A DNA stretch of 64,000 bases from Renibacterium sp. (GTDB lineage Bacteria > Actinomycetota > Actinomycetes > Actinomycetales > Micrococcaceae): assembly GCA_017419405.1 (NCBI GenBank), contig JAFOLH010000013.1, forward strand, positions 45,484 through 109,483. The letters are read 5' to 3'. Numbering within the stretch: position 1 is the first letter of the stretch; each line of letters opens with the position of its first letter. Below, one piece after another: positions 15,240 through 23,879 of the stretch. Both the position numbers and the translations under genes were made by a program. The notes under the pieces were generated by a model. That model saw only the letters and a list, made by a program, of their open reading frames with translations. It was not told the DNA's origin and did no database searches.

Positions 15240-15857
15240 TCAGTAGCATTCCTTGACGCCTGCGCTCATCGAGAGCTCGAGCCCGGAGATCTTCATGGTG
15301 CCGCCGGTGGCTTGCCAGGCGGTGGCCTTGAAGTTGTTGGCGCTCAAGTTCTTGGCCTGGAAACCGAAGGCCCCCGGAGTGCCGGTGAAGCCCGGTGCGG
15401 CATCCAGGGTCGAAGCATCCCGACCGGCCTGCATGCCGGAAACCGAGGCGTCGCCGCCCAGGAGCGATGACGCATCAGCGGTGATCGTGCTGCCTTCCAC
15501 CGGAGCATCCTTGCCGGCGAAGAGATTCATGGAAACCGGGCCGAAAATCGGCACGTCCACGACAGCGGAAGCGCACATGTTCCGCAGGCTGGCCGAGGTG
15601 ATGCCGGCCAGCATCACCGGATGGCCGGCCCCCGTGGTGCTGCTTGCGGTGCCCATATAGGCGGACATGCCGTCTGCCGAGACGGACTCGGCAGTCAGCT
15701 TGACGTTACCGCCGGAGACGCCGAACGAAGCGGCCAAGGCGCCTTGCGCCATGCCGACCGCCAAGACGCCGACGACGGCGATGGATGGTACGAAGAGAAC
15801 GGCCGAACGGCGCCACTTGGTGCGGCCGCCACGTGCAGAGCTGGTGCTGGTTTTCAT
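15240..15857 (-). CDS. DUF6230 family exported protein
   Basis: This 205-residue protein has a basic N terminus (KTSTSSARGGRTKWRR), one hydrophobic segment (about residues 21-43, ending AQGALA) that reads as a signal peptide or anchor, and a beta-rich remainder with the pattern of DUF6230 (SVSADGMSAYMGTASS; FQAKNLSANNFKATAWQ; a final KECY). The start at 15857 is chosen for the perfect aaggagg 6 bases upstream; the open frame continues to 15923. The family is paired with DUF6114 in many actinobacteria and is sometimes mislabelled cholesterol esterase, for which I see no catalytic motif. A divergent TetR gene probably controls it. Confidence 0.78.
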   Translation of the reverse strand: MKTSTSSARGGRTKWRRSAVLFVPSIAVVGVLAVGMAQGALAASFGVSGGNVKLTAESVSADGMSAYMGTASSTTGAGHPVMLAGITSASLRNMCASAVVDVPIFGPVSMNLFAGKDAPVEGSTITADASSLLGGDASVSGMQAGRDASTLDAAPGFTGTPGAFGFQAKNLSANNFKATAWQATGGTMKISGLELSMSAGVKECY

Positions 15858-15919
15858 AGGTTCCTCCTTGATCCCATGTACGTTGCAGAGCTCGTAACCC
15901 CAATGTTGATGACACATTG

Positions 15920-15932
15920 ACACAACAAGTGT
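15920..15932. promoter_or_regulatory. Candidate operator between DUF6230 and tetR
   Basis: The inverted repeat ACAC-n5-GTGT (15920-15932) lies in the AT-rich divergent region (15858-16083) between the DUF6230 start and the TetR gene. Its placement suits a repressor site, but the repeat is short and could be chance. Confidence 0.35.
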
Positions 15933-16083
15933 TTCTAAGTATCAATCAGGAAAACCAGGCAGGCAAGACTTTTTCGCGGCGATTTTGAATATGACGCAGC
16001 TCACAGGTTGTGAAATCGGACCGGGTCATATTCCGGCGTGGACCAGGACTCGCGATGCCACCTGGGGATATACTTCGGCAATA

Positions 16084-16713
16084 ATGAACGTATTAGGAGA
16101 CCTGGACAGCGTCCAACCACCGGCCGCCGAACCGGTGACGGATCTGATCGGCAATCGCATCCTCGCGGCCGCATCGGAACAGTTCGGTGCTCAGGGCATC
16201 CGCAAATCGAGCGTCGAAGATGTCGCCCGGCGCGCCGGGGTATCCCGGATCACGGTCTACCGGCGGTTCAAAAACAAGGACGTGCTGATCGAGCAGGTCA
16301 TCATCCGTGAATTGCAGAAGCTGATGACCGGATTCGAAGACGCGGTCTCCAAGCCGGGGAAAGCCGCCGACGTGGTGGTGGACGGAGTGACCATCATCCT
16401 CCGCTCGATCAACGGCAATCCCTTGTACAAGGAAGCGCTGCTCTGGGGGCAGGGTCCCGACGCCGAAGTCCAGGGCCGTTCCTATGACGAATCGATCATC
16501 GTCTTCGTGATCGATTTCGTGGCCCGGCTGATGCGTCGGGAGCAGGAAACGCTCAGGCTACCGGCGGATTTGGAAGTCGACGTGGTGGCCGAGCTGCTGG
16601 TTCGGTTGACCGTGTCCTTCGTGATCACTCCGGCGATCAAGGTCGATTTCAACGACGAAGCAGAAGTGCAGGGCATGGTGGCCAAGTACTTGGTGCCGAT
16701 GCTCGGCGTCTAG
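16084..16713 (+). CDS. TetR/AcrR family transcriptional regulator
   Basis: This 209-residue regulator has an N-terminal helix-turn-helix: NRILAAASEQFGAQGIRKSSVEDVARRAGVSRI is split over residues about 20-53, followed by TVYRRFKNKDVL. The rest is a helical ligand-binding and dimer domain. ATG 16084 gives the usual TetR length; the frame is open from 15985 and the true start may be upstream, since no clear Shine-Dalgarno precedes 16084. It is divergent from the DUF6230 gene and is the best candidate for its repressor. Its stop overlaps the end of the convergent ABC ATPase gene. Confidence 0.82.
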   Translation: MNVLGDLDSVQPPAAEPVTDLIGNRILAAASEQFGAQGIRKSSVEDVARRAGVSRITVYRRFKNKDVLIEQVIIRELQKLMTGFEDAVSKPGKAADVVVDGVTIILRSINGNPLYKEALLWGQGPDAEVQGRSYDESIIVFVIDFVARLMRREQETLRLPADLEVDVVAELLVRLTVSFVITPAIKVDFNDEAEVQGMVAKYLVPMLGV

Positions 16714-17504
16714 TCCTCGCGCAAAATCCGTTTCAGGAATTGCCGGGTCCGGGCCTCCCGGGGATCCACCAATACTTGCCCGGCCGGGCCGTGTTCCACG
16801 ACCACTCCACCATCGATGAACACCACGTCATCGGCGATTTGCCGGGCGAAAGCCAATTCGTGGGTGACCAGCACCATGGTCCAACCTTCGAGAGCCAGCT
16901 CCTTGATCACGGTCAGCACATCGCCCACGAGCTCCGGGTCCAGTGCCGAGGTCGGCTCGTCGAAGAGCAGCAGTTGCGGACGCAGGGCCAAAGCCCGGAC
17001 GATGCCCACGCGCTGCTGCTGACCACCCGAGAGCTCGAACGGGTAGGCATCCTTCTTCGCCAGCAAACCGACCCTGGACAACAATGATTCGGCCTCGGCG
17101 ACCGCCTCGGACCGCGGCCGTTTCTGGACCTGGACCGGGCCTTCGATGATGTTTTCCAGCACGGTCTTGTGCGGAAAAAGATTGTAGTGCTGGAAGACCA
17201 TCGCGGAGCGGTCCCGCAAGGCGGCGATTTCGCGCTTGCCGGGCTTGCCGGCGAAGTCCACCGTGACATCGCCGATCTCGACCACTCCGGCGTCGGGCGT
17301 TTCCAAGCCGTTGAGCGAGCGGAGCACTGTGGTCTTGCCGGATCCGGAGGGCCCGATCAGGGCCACCACGGATCCTCGGCGCACGCTCAGGTCGATGCCT
17401 TTGAGCACTTCGTTGGCACCGAAGGCTTTGCGCAGCCCGGAAACCGACAGCACGGTTTCTCCGGTGGACGGCTGATCCCGGGCGATCCGTTCAGTGGGCG
17501 ACAT
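16710..17504 (-). CDS. Amino-acid ABC transporter ATP-binding protein
   Basis: The 264-residue ATPase belongs to a polar amino-acid importer. It shows Walker A GPSGSGKTT, signature LSGGQQQRVGIVRAL, Walker B LLLFDEPTSALD and the H-loop VTHELAFAR, the typical order of the HisP/GlnQ class. The start ATG (17504) overlaps the end of the permease gene by 14 bases, so the two are co-translated. It is the last gene of a three-gene operon with the order binding protein, permease, ATPase. Confidence 0.92.
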   Translation of the reverse strand: MSPTERIARDQPSTGETVLSVSGLRKAFGANEVLKGIDLSVRRGSVVALIGPSGSGKTTVLRSLNGLETPDAGVVEIGDVTVDFAGKPGKREIAALRDRSAMVFQHYNLFPHKTVLENIIEGPVQVQKRPRSEAVAEAESLLSRVGLLAKKDAYPFELSGGQQQRVGIVRALALRPQLLLFDEPTSALDPELVGDVLTVIKELALEGWTMVLVTHELAFARQIADDVVFIDGGVVVEHGPAGQVLVDPREARTRQFLKRILRED

Positions 17505-18150
17505 AACGGTCCAGCCTCTTCTCGAGTTGCGATTGGATCGTGGAGAGGGCCAGGCAGATCACCCAGTAGATCAAGGCTGCCTCCAGGTACAGCACCATGA
17601 AGTCCCCGCTCACCGCGGCGATCTTCTGGGATTCCTTGAAAAGTTCGGTGACCAGGATCAACGAAGCCAATGAGGTGTCCTTCACCAAAGAGATGAAGGT
17701 GTTGGACAGCGGCGGCAAGGACACTCTGGCAGCCTGCGGCAGGATGATCCGGAACAGCGTCTGCCCGCGGGACATGCCGATCATATGGCCGGCTTCCCAT
17801 TGCCCCTTGGCCACGGAGAGGATCGCCGCCCGGATCACTTCGGCCGCGTAACCGCCCACGTTCAGGGACAATGCGATGATCGCGCTCGGCCAAGGCTCCA
17901 AGCGCACGCCGAGGCTCGGCAGGCCGTAGAAGATCACGAACAGCTGGACCAGCAGCGGAGTGCCGCGGATCACCGAGACATAGAACCGGCCGATGCCGGC
18001 GAGCAGCGCGTTCCGGCTCAACCGCAGCAAGGCCACGGCCAATGCCAGCACCAAGCCGATCGCGAAGGAGGCGATCGCCAAAGGGATCGTGGCAGTCACT
18101 GCGCCCAGCAGAAGCGGCCCGAGCGAACTCAAGACCAAGTCCCAATTCAT
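17491..18150 (-). CDS. Amino-acid ABC transporter permease
   Basis: The 219-residue membrane protein has about five hydrophobic segments and the HisM/GlnP-type EAA loop GMSRGQTLFRIILPQAARV (about residues 135-153), which docks to the ATPase. One permease gene is present, so the transporter probably uses a homodimer. It starts 41 bases after the binding-protein gene and overlaps the ATPase gene. Confidence 0.92.
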   Translation of the reverse strand: MNWDLVLSSLGPLLLGAVTATIPLAIASFAIGLVLALAVALLRLSRNALLAGIGRFYVSVIRGTPLLVQLFVIFYGLPSLGVRLEPWPSAIIALSLNVGGYAAEVIRAAILSVAKGQWEAGHMIGMSRGQTLFRIILPQAARVSLPPLSNTFISLVKDTSLASLILVTELFKESQKIAAVSGDFMVLYLEAALIYWVICLALSTIQSQLEKRLDRYVAH

Positions 18151-18191
18151 GGTTCAGCCTAACCCGGCCCCAGCCGGTTGTACGCCAAGGA

Positions 18192-19001
18192 TTACTTGGA
18201 GACGTCGGTGCCGAAGTACTTGTCCGAGATCTTGCCCAGCGTGCCGTCCGCGGCGAGTTCGGACAGGGCCTTGTCGATGGCCGCGGTCAGCGTGCTGGCA
18301 CCCTTGGACAAGGCGAATGCGCTCAGCGACTTGTCCGTGGTTTCAGCCGCGATCTTGAGCCCGGAATCCGGAGTGGTTTTGACGAAATCCAAATAAGTCA
18401 GCTTGTCGTTGACGATGGCGTCCACCCGGCCCTGTTGCAGCAGTGCCACCGACTGCGCCCAGCCTTCCACGCCCTGCACGTTGGCGCCGGCATCGGTCGC
18501 GATCTTGTACCAATTGCTGGTCAACGACTGCGCCGTGGTTTTGCCTTTGAGGTCGGCGACGGAAGTGATCGAGGAATTGTCCGATTTGGTCACCACCACG
18601 CCGGTGGAGACCGTGTAAGGGGTTGAGAATTCGTATTTCTGCTGGCGTTCCGGGTTGATCGAGATCTGGTTCGCGATGACATCGAACCGTTTGGCGTCCA
18701 AGCCCGCGAAAATGCCGTCGAATTGCGTCTCCTGGAAGTTCGCCTTCACGCCGATCTTGTCCGCGACCGCCTGGGCGACATCCACGTCGTAACCGGTCAA
18801 CGCCCCGGAGCCGCCGTTCTCATGGAAGCTGAACGGCTTATAGGTGCCTTCGGTGGCGATGACCAATTCGCCCTTGCGCTGGACATCGCTCAACGAACTG
18901 TCGGCCCCGGAGCTCGATCCGCTCGATGAGGTGCCGCAACCGGCCACCAGGAGCGTGAGGCTGGTGAGCAGGCCGAGGAGGGCGATCTGGCGGCGTTTCA
19001 T
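18192..19001 (-). CDS. Amino-acid (cystine-type) ABC transporter binding lipoprotein
   Basis: A 269-residue solute-binding lipoprotein with a signal peptide and lipobox LVAGC (C22). The mature domain reads GTYKPFSFHE, LTGYDVDVAQAV, FDGIFAGLDAKRFDVIANQISI and YEFSTPYT, the pattern of the TcyA/FliY cystine-binding group, so cystine or a related polar amino acid is the likely ligand. It is the first gene of the importer operon; the 207 bases up to the divergent ABC exporter should hold both promoters. Ligand assignment is inference from pattern only. Confidence 0.87.
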   Translation of the reverse strand: MKRRQIALLGLLTSLTLLVAGCGTSSSGSSSGADSSLSDVQRKGELVIATEGTYKPFSFHENGGSGALTGYDVDVAQAVADKIGVKANFQETQFDGIFAGLDAKRFDVIANQISINPERQQKYEFSTPYTVSTGVVVTKSDNSSITSVADLKGKTTAQSLTSNWYKIATDAGANVQGVEGWAQSVALLQQGRVDAIVNDKLTYLDFVKTTPDSGLKIAAETTDKSLSAFALSKGASTLTAAIDKALSELAADGTLGKISDKYFGTDVSK

Positions 19002-19208
19002 GCAGAATTCCTTTGTTCTTGGCGGTCTAGCTTTTCGACGTTACCAGGCCAAACGCCTAGCGGCCCCGGTTGTATTTCCCCGGATGACGGAGCGGGCTCA
19101 GGCGGCCCTTCCTTGTGCCCCGAATTCTATGGGAACAAACTGTCAGTAACCGGCGCTAGGGTAGGCGGACACAAGGGATCGCGGGGCGATCGAGGAGGAG
19201 TTTCAGTC

Positions 19209-21128
19209 ATGAGCATGGAAGGCGCTGCTTGGCATTCGCTGTGGAGCACCGCAGGTGCGCAGAAAGACAACGGCGGTGTCACCCGGCAAACGGTGCGGCG
19301 CACCATCGCCTTTGCGAAGCCGTACCGGGCCCGGCTTGTGGTTTTCGTGGTGTTTTCGGTGATTTCGGCCTTCATCGCGGTTGCGACGCCGCTGTTGGCC
19401 GGGCAGATCGTGAATGCGATCGTGGCCCGGACCGATTTGCAACTGATCATCTTCCTGGCCGGGATGATTGCCCTGGTGGCGGTCGCCGAAGCCGGCGTCG
19501 GGCTCTTGGTCCGTTGGATCTCCTCACAGCTCGGTGAGGATGTGATCCTGGACTTGCGCAAGTCGGTGTTCGACCACGTGCAGCGGATGCCGATCGCGTT
19601 CTTCACCAGGACCCGTACCGGGGCTCTGGTCAGCCGGCTCAACAGCGACGTGATCGGGGCGCAGCAAGCATTCAGCGGCACGCTTTCCGGCATCGTCAGC
19701 AACCTGGTCACCTTGGTGCTCACCTTGATCGTGATGCTCGGCACCTCTTGGCAAGTCACCGTGCTGGCTCTGGTGCTGCTGCCGATCTTCCTGATCCCGG
19801 CCCGGCGGTTCGGTTCCAGGATTGCCAGCATGCGCAAAGAAGCCGCGAATCTGAATGCCGATATGAGCACCCAGATGACCGAGCGTTTCTCCGCGCCCGG
19901 GGCGACCCTGGTCAAGCTCTTCGGCCGTCCCGCGGATGAATCGAAGGAGTTCTTCGTGCGGGCTGCCCGGGTGCGCGACATCGGCGTGAAGTCGACCATG
20001 ATGCAGTTCGTGTTCGTCACGGCCTTGACTTTTGTCTCCGCGCTGGCGCTGGCCCTGGTGTACGGCTTGGGCGGGTTCTATGCGGTGCGCGGCGATCTGG
20101 CAGCCGGCGACGTCGTGGTCTTGGCGCTGCTGTTGACCCGGTTGTACGCGCCGCTGACCGCGCTGGCCAGTGCCCGGGTGGATCTGATGAGTGCACTGGT
20201 GAGCTTCGCCCGGGTGTTCGAAATCCTGGATCTGAAGCCGCTGATCGACCAGAAGCCGGAGGCGAAGGAATTCCCAACCGGTCCGCTCGGCGTCGAATTC
20301 GACAATGTCCGTTTCGGCTACCCGGCAGCGGACAAGGTCTCCCTGGCGTCGCTCGAAGACGTCGCGACTCTGGACGCCAGAGGAGGCGAAGAAGTCCTGC
20401 ACGGCATCAGCTTCACGGCCAAACCGGGGGAGACCATTGCGCTGGTGGGTTCCTCCGGCGCCGGCAAGTCGACCATCGCGCAGCTCCTGGCCCGGCTCTA
20501 CGACGTCGATTCCGGTGCGGTGCGGATCGGCGGCCTCGACGTGCGCGATTCGACCTTCGATTCGTTGCGCTCCGCGTTGAGCATGGTGACCCAGGACGGG
20601 CACCTGTTCCACGAGACGATCCGTTCGAACTTGCTGCTCGCGAAGCCGGAGGCCAGTGAAGCCGATCTGTGGTCGGCCTTGCGCCGGGCGCGATTGGAGT
20701 CGCTGATCGAATCCATGCCCGACGGCTTGGACACCGTCGTGGGCGAACGCGGTTACCGGCTTTCCGGCGGTGAACGGCAGCGCTTGACGATAGCCCGGCT
20801 GCTGCTGGTGCAACCGGCGGTGGTGATTCTGGACGAGGCCACGGCGGCGCTCGACTCGACGAACGAAGCGGCAGTCCAGGCAGCTCTGGGCGAGGCATTG
20901 CGCGGCCGCACGGCGATCGTGATCGCACACCGGCTGTCCACGATCCGCGAGGCCGATGCGATTCTGGTGCTGGAAGGCGGCAATATCGTGGAGCGCGGTA
21001 CGCACAGCGAGCTGCTGGCTGCGCAGGGCCGCTACGCGGAACTGTACGAAACCCAGTTCGCCCAGGCCGATCAGGGAACCGGCGGGGCTAGCGGCTCAGC
21101 CGAGTCGATGCCAGCTGCTGCTCAATAG
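19209..21128 (+). CDS. ABC transporter, fused permease and ATPase (exporter type)
   Basis: A 639-residue half-transporter: six membrane segments (about residues 35-320) followed by a nucleotide-binding domain with Walker A GSSGAGKST, signature LSGGERQRLT, Walker B VVILDEATAALD and H-loop IAHRLST, all intact, so it can act as a homodimer. ATG 19209 follows gaggaggag; the open frame upstream to 19113 lacks support. It is not near a partner half-transporter. The substrate is unknown; lipid, peptide or drug export are all possible. Its end overlaps the convergent DUF6314 gene by 33 bases. Confidence 0.9.
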   Translation: MSMEGAAWHSLWSTAGAQKDNGGVTRQTVRRTIAFAKPYRARLVVFVVFSVISAFIAVATPLLAGQIVNAIVARTDLQLIIFLAGMIALVAVAEAGVGLLVRWISSQLGEDVILDLRKSVFDHVQRMPIAFFTRTRTGALVSRLNSDVIGAQQAFSGTLSGIVSNLVTLVLTLIVMLGTSWQVTVLALVLLPIFLIPARRFGSRIASMRKEAANLNADMSTQMTERFSAPGATLVKLFGRPADESKEFFVRAARVRDIGVKSTMMQFVFVTALTFVSALALALVYGLGGFYAVRGDLAAGDVVVLALLLTRLYAPLTALASARVDLMSALVSFARVFEILDLKPLIDQKPEAKEFPTGPLGVEFDNVRFGYPAADKVSLASLEDVATLDARGGEEVLHGISFTAKPGETIALVGSSGAGKSTIAQLLARLYDVDSGAVRIGGLDVRDSTFDSLRSALSMVTQDGHLFHETIRSNLLLAKPEASEADLWSALRRARLESLIESMPDGLDTVVGERGYRLSGGERQRLTIARLLLVQPAVVILDEATAALDSTNEAAVQAALGEALRGRTAIVIAHRLSTIREADAILVLEGGNIVERGTHSELLAAQGRYAELYETQFAQADQGTGGASGSAESMPAAAQ

Positions 21129-21590
21129 CTGATCCTTGCTTGGTCCGGAGACGTCCCAGACCGCGGACAGAGTGTTCTGGTCCGCTACGGCGTAGTCCAC
21201 CCGGTAGAGGTCGGCGGAGCAGGGGTGCTCAGTTTGCCAGGAGCCGGTTCGCAGGTCCATGCGGTGGAAGAAATAGCTCGGCGATCCGTCCGGGTCGACG
21301 AAATGCCAGTCCAGGCCGGCGGGGTCTCCAGTCCGTCGCAGGAAGTACTCCCGGGTCGCTGGAGCGATCGATCCGCTCCAGGACAATAGCCCGGTTTCGC
21401 GATAGTGCAGGCCGCCATCGGCCGGCGAAAAGTCGATACTGCCGTTGAAGCCGCCACTGAGGCCGCGGCTGCGGTCCAGCACGCTGCGCTCGACGCGCCA
21501 ACTGCCCTGCAGGAATGCGCTCAGATCCCGCAACCCCGGCAACCGGTCAGCAAGCTCGCTGGTGTCCCCATGGCGGCGTGCTGGTGTCAT
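21096..21590 (-). CDS. DUF6314 family protein
   Basis: This soluble 164-residue protein has the look of a small beta-barrel: FLQGSWRVERSV, GGLHYRETGLLSW, REYFLRR, LDWHFVDPDG, and HPCSADLYRVDYAV. This pattern fits the DUF6314 family of unknown function. ATG at 21590. Its 3' end overlaps the end of the convergent ABC exporter gene by 33 bases. Nothing in the neighbourhood points to a role. Confidence 0.72.
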   Translation of the reverse strand: MTPARRHGDTSELADRLPGLRDLSAFLQGSWRVERSVLDRSRGLSGGFNGSIDFSPADGGLHYRETGLLSWSGSIAPATREYFLRRTGDPAGLDWHFVDPDGSPSYFFHRMDLRTGSWQTEHPCSADLYRVDYAVADQNTLSAVWDVSGPSKDQLLSSSWHRLG

Positions 21591-21674
21591 GAGGACATAT
21601 TAGGCCAGACATCCGGGGTCCAGGCATCGTCACGGACAAAGCCGACGGCGGCCGACCCTTGAATCCTCGATGCC

Positions 21675-21911
21675 CTATTGAAAAGCATTCGCTATGCCCA
21701 AAACGATGAAGACGGCTCCGAAAATCATGAACATCACGGAACCGAATCCGCACCAGAGAATAAGAGTTTCCTTGTACAGAGTCCGGTAAAGCGGGATTAT
21801 CTGCAACGCCTTGTGTTGCAGGGTGCCAATTCTTTCTCGGAACTTGAAGACGAAAAATCCGATGACAATCGCAAACAATCCCGCGAGCATCGGTCCAATG
21901 GTGTTTCCCAA
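21675..21911 (-). CDS. Small two-segment membrane protein, unknown
   Basis: A 78-residue protein with two hydrophobic stretches (about residues 6-24, MLAGLFAIVIGFFVFKF, and 51-75, WCGFGSVMFMIFGAVFIVLGIA) joined by a polar loop. It starts at TTG 21911, with a ggggga Shine-Dalgarno just upstream. I do not recognise the family. The gene is visibly richer in A and T than its neighbours and lies beside tRNA-Arg, so it may have come in by transfer. Confidence 0.6.
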   Translation of the reverse strand: MGNTIGPMLAGLFAIVIGFFVFKFRERIGTLQHKALQIIPLYRTLYKETLILWCGFGSVMFMIFGAVFIVLGIANAFQ

Positions 21912-21985
21912 CCGTCCCCCTAGTTTGGCCTTGCTGCGAACATGAGTGGCAGTTTCCCACTGAACGATTCATCGGCGTCGGCCTG

Positions 21986-22020
21986 CCGCTTGGCCGGACC
22001 GGAATGCTCCGGCCGAGCGG
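21986..22020 (-). terminator. Hairpin after tRNA-Arg
   Basis: A 13-bp stem with one wobble pair (21986-21998 with 22008-22020) has a 9-base loop and lies 7 bases past the tRNA 3' end on its strand. Confidence 0.6.
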
Positions 22021-22027
22021 TGGCAAG

Positions 22028-22101
22028 TGCCCCTGGCCGGATTCGAACCGGCGGCCTTCCCTTTAGGAGAGGGACGCTCTATCCTGCTGAGCTACAGAGG
22101 C
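22028..22101 (-). tRNA. tRNA-Arg (anticodon CCT)
   Basis: The 74-nt minus-strand sequence folds as a full cloverleaf. The acceptor stem is GCCTCTG with CAGGGGC (one G-T pair), the D-arm GCTC/GAGC, the anticodon stem TCCCT/AGGGA with loop CTCCTAA (anticodon CCT, reading AGG), and the T-arm GCCGG-TTCGAAT-CCGGC. The discriminator base is A and CCA is not encoded. No intact or partial copy of its 3' end was noticed nearby as an attachment site. Confidence 0.96.
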
Positions 22102-22199
22102 CAGGGCGGCTGCGCGGCGGCCAGCCCGGTCAAACAACAGGATTCAGCTTACAGGAGTGCCGGTGCGGCCGGCGAAGCCTCCGGTCCAGTGGCGTCGGC

Positions 22200-23870
22200 T
22201 CAGCGCCGCGGCTCCAGCCAGGCGTGGACCAGGGGGACCACGCTGGCGCCCTCTCCGCTGGCCGAGGCCACCCGTTTCATCGAGTCCGCCCGGATGTCGC
22301 CGACCGCGAACACCCCGGGCGCGGTGGTTTCCAGGTTTCCGGGCGGCAAACCGTTGACCCAGGTTTCCTTCGGCACATCGCGTCCGGTGAGCACGAAGCC
22401 TTTCGCGTCGCGGACCACGCCGTCCGGAAGCCATTCGCAGTGCGGTTCGGCGCCGAGCAGCAGGAACAGCCCGCCGGCCTGGTGCCGGCTCAGGGTGCCA
22501 TTGGTGGTGTCCCGGATCTCGATCCAGTCCAGCTGGCCTTCACCGCCGCCGTCGACCACTTCGCCGCAACCGCGGACGGTGATCCTCGGGTTGTACTCGA
22601 CTTCATTGATCAGGTAGCTGGACATGGTCTCCGCCAATGACGGGCGACGGACCAGGATGGTCACCGAACGGGCGAAACGGGAGAGGTGCACGGCAGCCTG
22701 GCCGGCGGAATTCCCGCCGCCGACGACGAACACGTCGCGGTCTTCCATTTCCCGTGCCGCAGTCATCGCCGCGCCGTAGAAGACGCCGCGTCCCACCAAC
22801 GAGTCCACAGCTTCCACTTGGAGCTTCCGGTAAGCGACGCCGCTGGCGATCACCACGCTCCGGGCACGCAATTCGCCGCCGCCGGTGCTCAGCACATGGT
22901 GGTCCTCGCCCAGGGTCAGTTTCTCCACCGGCCACCCGGTGAAGAACCGGGTGCCGAAACGGATCGCCTGGCTGCGGGCCCGTTGCGCCAGTCGCATCCC
23001 GGAGATGCCCCGGGGGAAACCCAGGTAGTTCCGGATCATCGAGCTGGTGCCGGCTTGGCCGCCGATCGCCTCGGCCTCGACCACCACGGTGCTCAACCCT
23101 TCGGAAGCTCCGTAGACCGCGGCGGCCAGGCCGGCCGGGCCGCCGCCCACAATGGCCAAATCCACCACTTGGTCGACGTCGATGTCGCTCGGTGCGCCAT
23201 AGATCGAAATCGCCACATCATGCACCGTCGGGGCACAAACCGGCGTGCCGTTCATCGGTTTCACTACTGGAAAGCGCACCTCGGTACCGGACACCCCGGC
23301 GTCGGCCAGCTCCGCGAGGATCTCCTGGCCCACCGGGCTCTCCGGAGCGTAGGTCCGGGTCGGCATGCCCATCCGGTACAGGAAGTCCCGGATCGACAAG
23401 GTTGCCCCGTCGACCGTGGGGGTGACGATCCGCACCGAATCGACCTCCGGCGTGGCACTGGTCGATCCCCAGTCGGAGAGCATCTCGGTGATCGCGGTGT
23501 GGAACTCTTCATCCCGGATGCCGCGCGGCATCAGCAGGAAAGCATCGAATTTGCCCTTCGCCAGGCCCGGCCGGAAGGCGGTTGAATCTTCCAGGAAGTT
23601 TTCCCAGCTTGCGGTGACCAAGCGCCGCGCCGTTGGCACAATCGAGCGCCAATCGTGGAATGCCTTGAGCACATGCACGTCCGCCAGTCTGGAATCGGCC
23701 ACGAAAAGCGCCACCTGTCCGCCGGCGGCGTGGATCCGTTCGGTCGCCGCCATGGCCTCCTCCGCGCTGCGCGCGACGTGCAGATCGTACTCGCGCTGAT
23801 ACCGCCAGAACTGGGTTTCGAGGATCTCGGCGTACTGGTCCGAAACGAGGAGGATCGCTGGATTGGGCAT
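22200..23870 (-). CDS. Fused response-regulator-like / thioredoxin-reductase-like FAD protein
   Basis: The 556-residue protein has three parts. Residues 1-135 resemble a receiver domain (ILLVSDQ, ALFVADSRLAD); residues 147-228 look thioredoxin/glutaredoxin-like; residues 236-556 are a thioredoxin-reductase-type oxidoreductase with the FAD motif GGGPAG (242-247), the NADPH motif GGGNSAG (384-390) and the FAD-binding GVFAVGDIR near the end. The CxxC of true thioredoxin reductases, expected near 362-370, is replaced by GVFYGAAMT, so it cannot reduce disulfides in the usual way. ATG 23870. It ends 98 bases from the tRNA and begins 9 bases after the ceo-like gene ends, so it is likely co-transcribed with it. 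Confidence 0.85.
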   Translation of the reverse strand: MPNPAILLVSDQYAEILETQFWRYQREYDLHVARSAEEAMAATERIHAAGGQVALFVADSRLADVHVLKAFHDWRSIVPTARRLVTASWENFLEDSTAFRPGLAKGKFDAFLLMPRGIRDEEFHTAITEMLSDWGSTSATPEVDSVRIVTPTVDGATLSIRDFLYRMGMPTRTYAPESPVGQEILAELADAGVSGTEVRFPVVKPMNGTPVCAPTVHDVAISIYGAPSDIDVDQVVDLAIVGGGPAGLAAAVYGASEGLSTVVVEAEAIGGQAGTSSMIRNYLGFPRGISGMRLAQRARSQAIRFGTRFFTGWPVEKLTLGEDHHVLSTGGGELRARSVVIASGVAYRKLQVEAVDSLVGRGVFYGAAMTAAREMEDRDVFVVGGGNSAGQAAVHLSRFARSVTILVRRPSLAETMSSYLINEVEYNPRITVRGCGEVVDGGGEGQLDWIEIRDTTNGTLSRHQAGGLFLLLGAEPHCEWLPDGVVRDAKGFVLTGRDVPKETWVNGLPPGNLETTAPGVFAVGDIRADSMKRVASASGEGASVVPLVHAWLEPRR

Positions 23871-23879
23871 GCCAAGAGT

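Noticed and set aside
15240..15857. DUF6230 gene as a cholesterol esterase
   Set aside because: That label is seen on homologues, but there is no Ser-His-Asp motif or hydrolase fold pattern.
22028..22101. tRNA-Arg as the attachment site of an integrated element
   Set aside because: No integrase, no repeated tRNA end and no run of foreign genes were found; only the small AT-rich gene is unusual.
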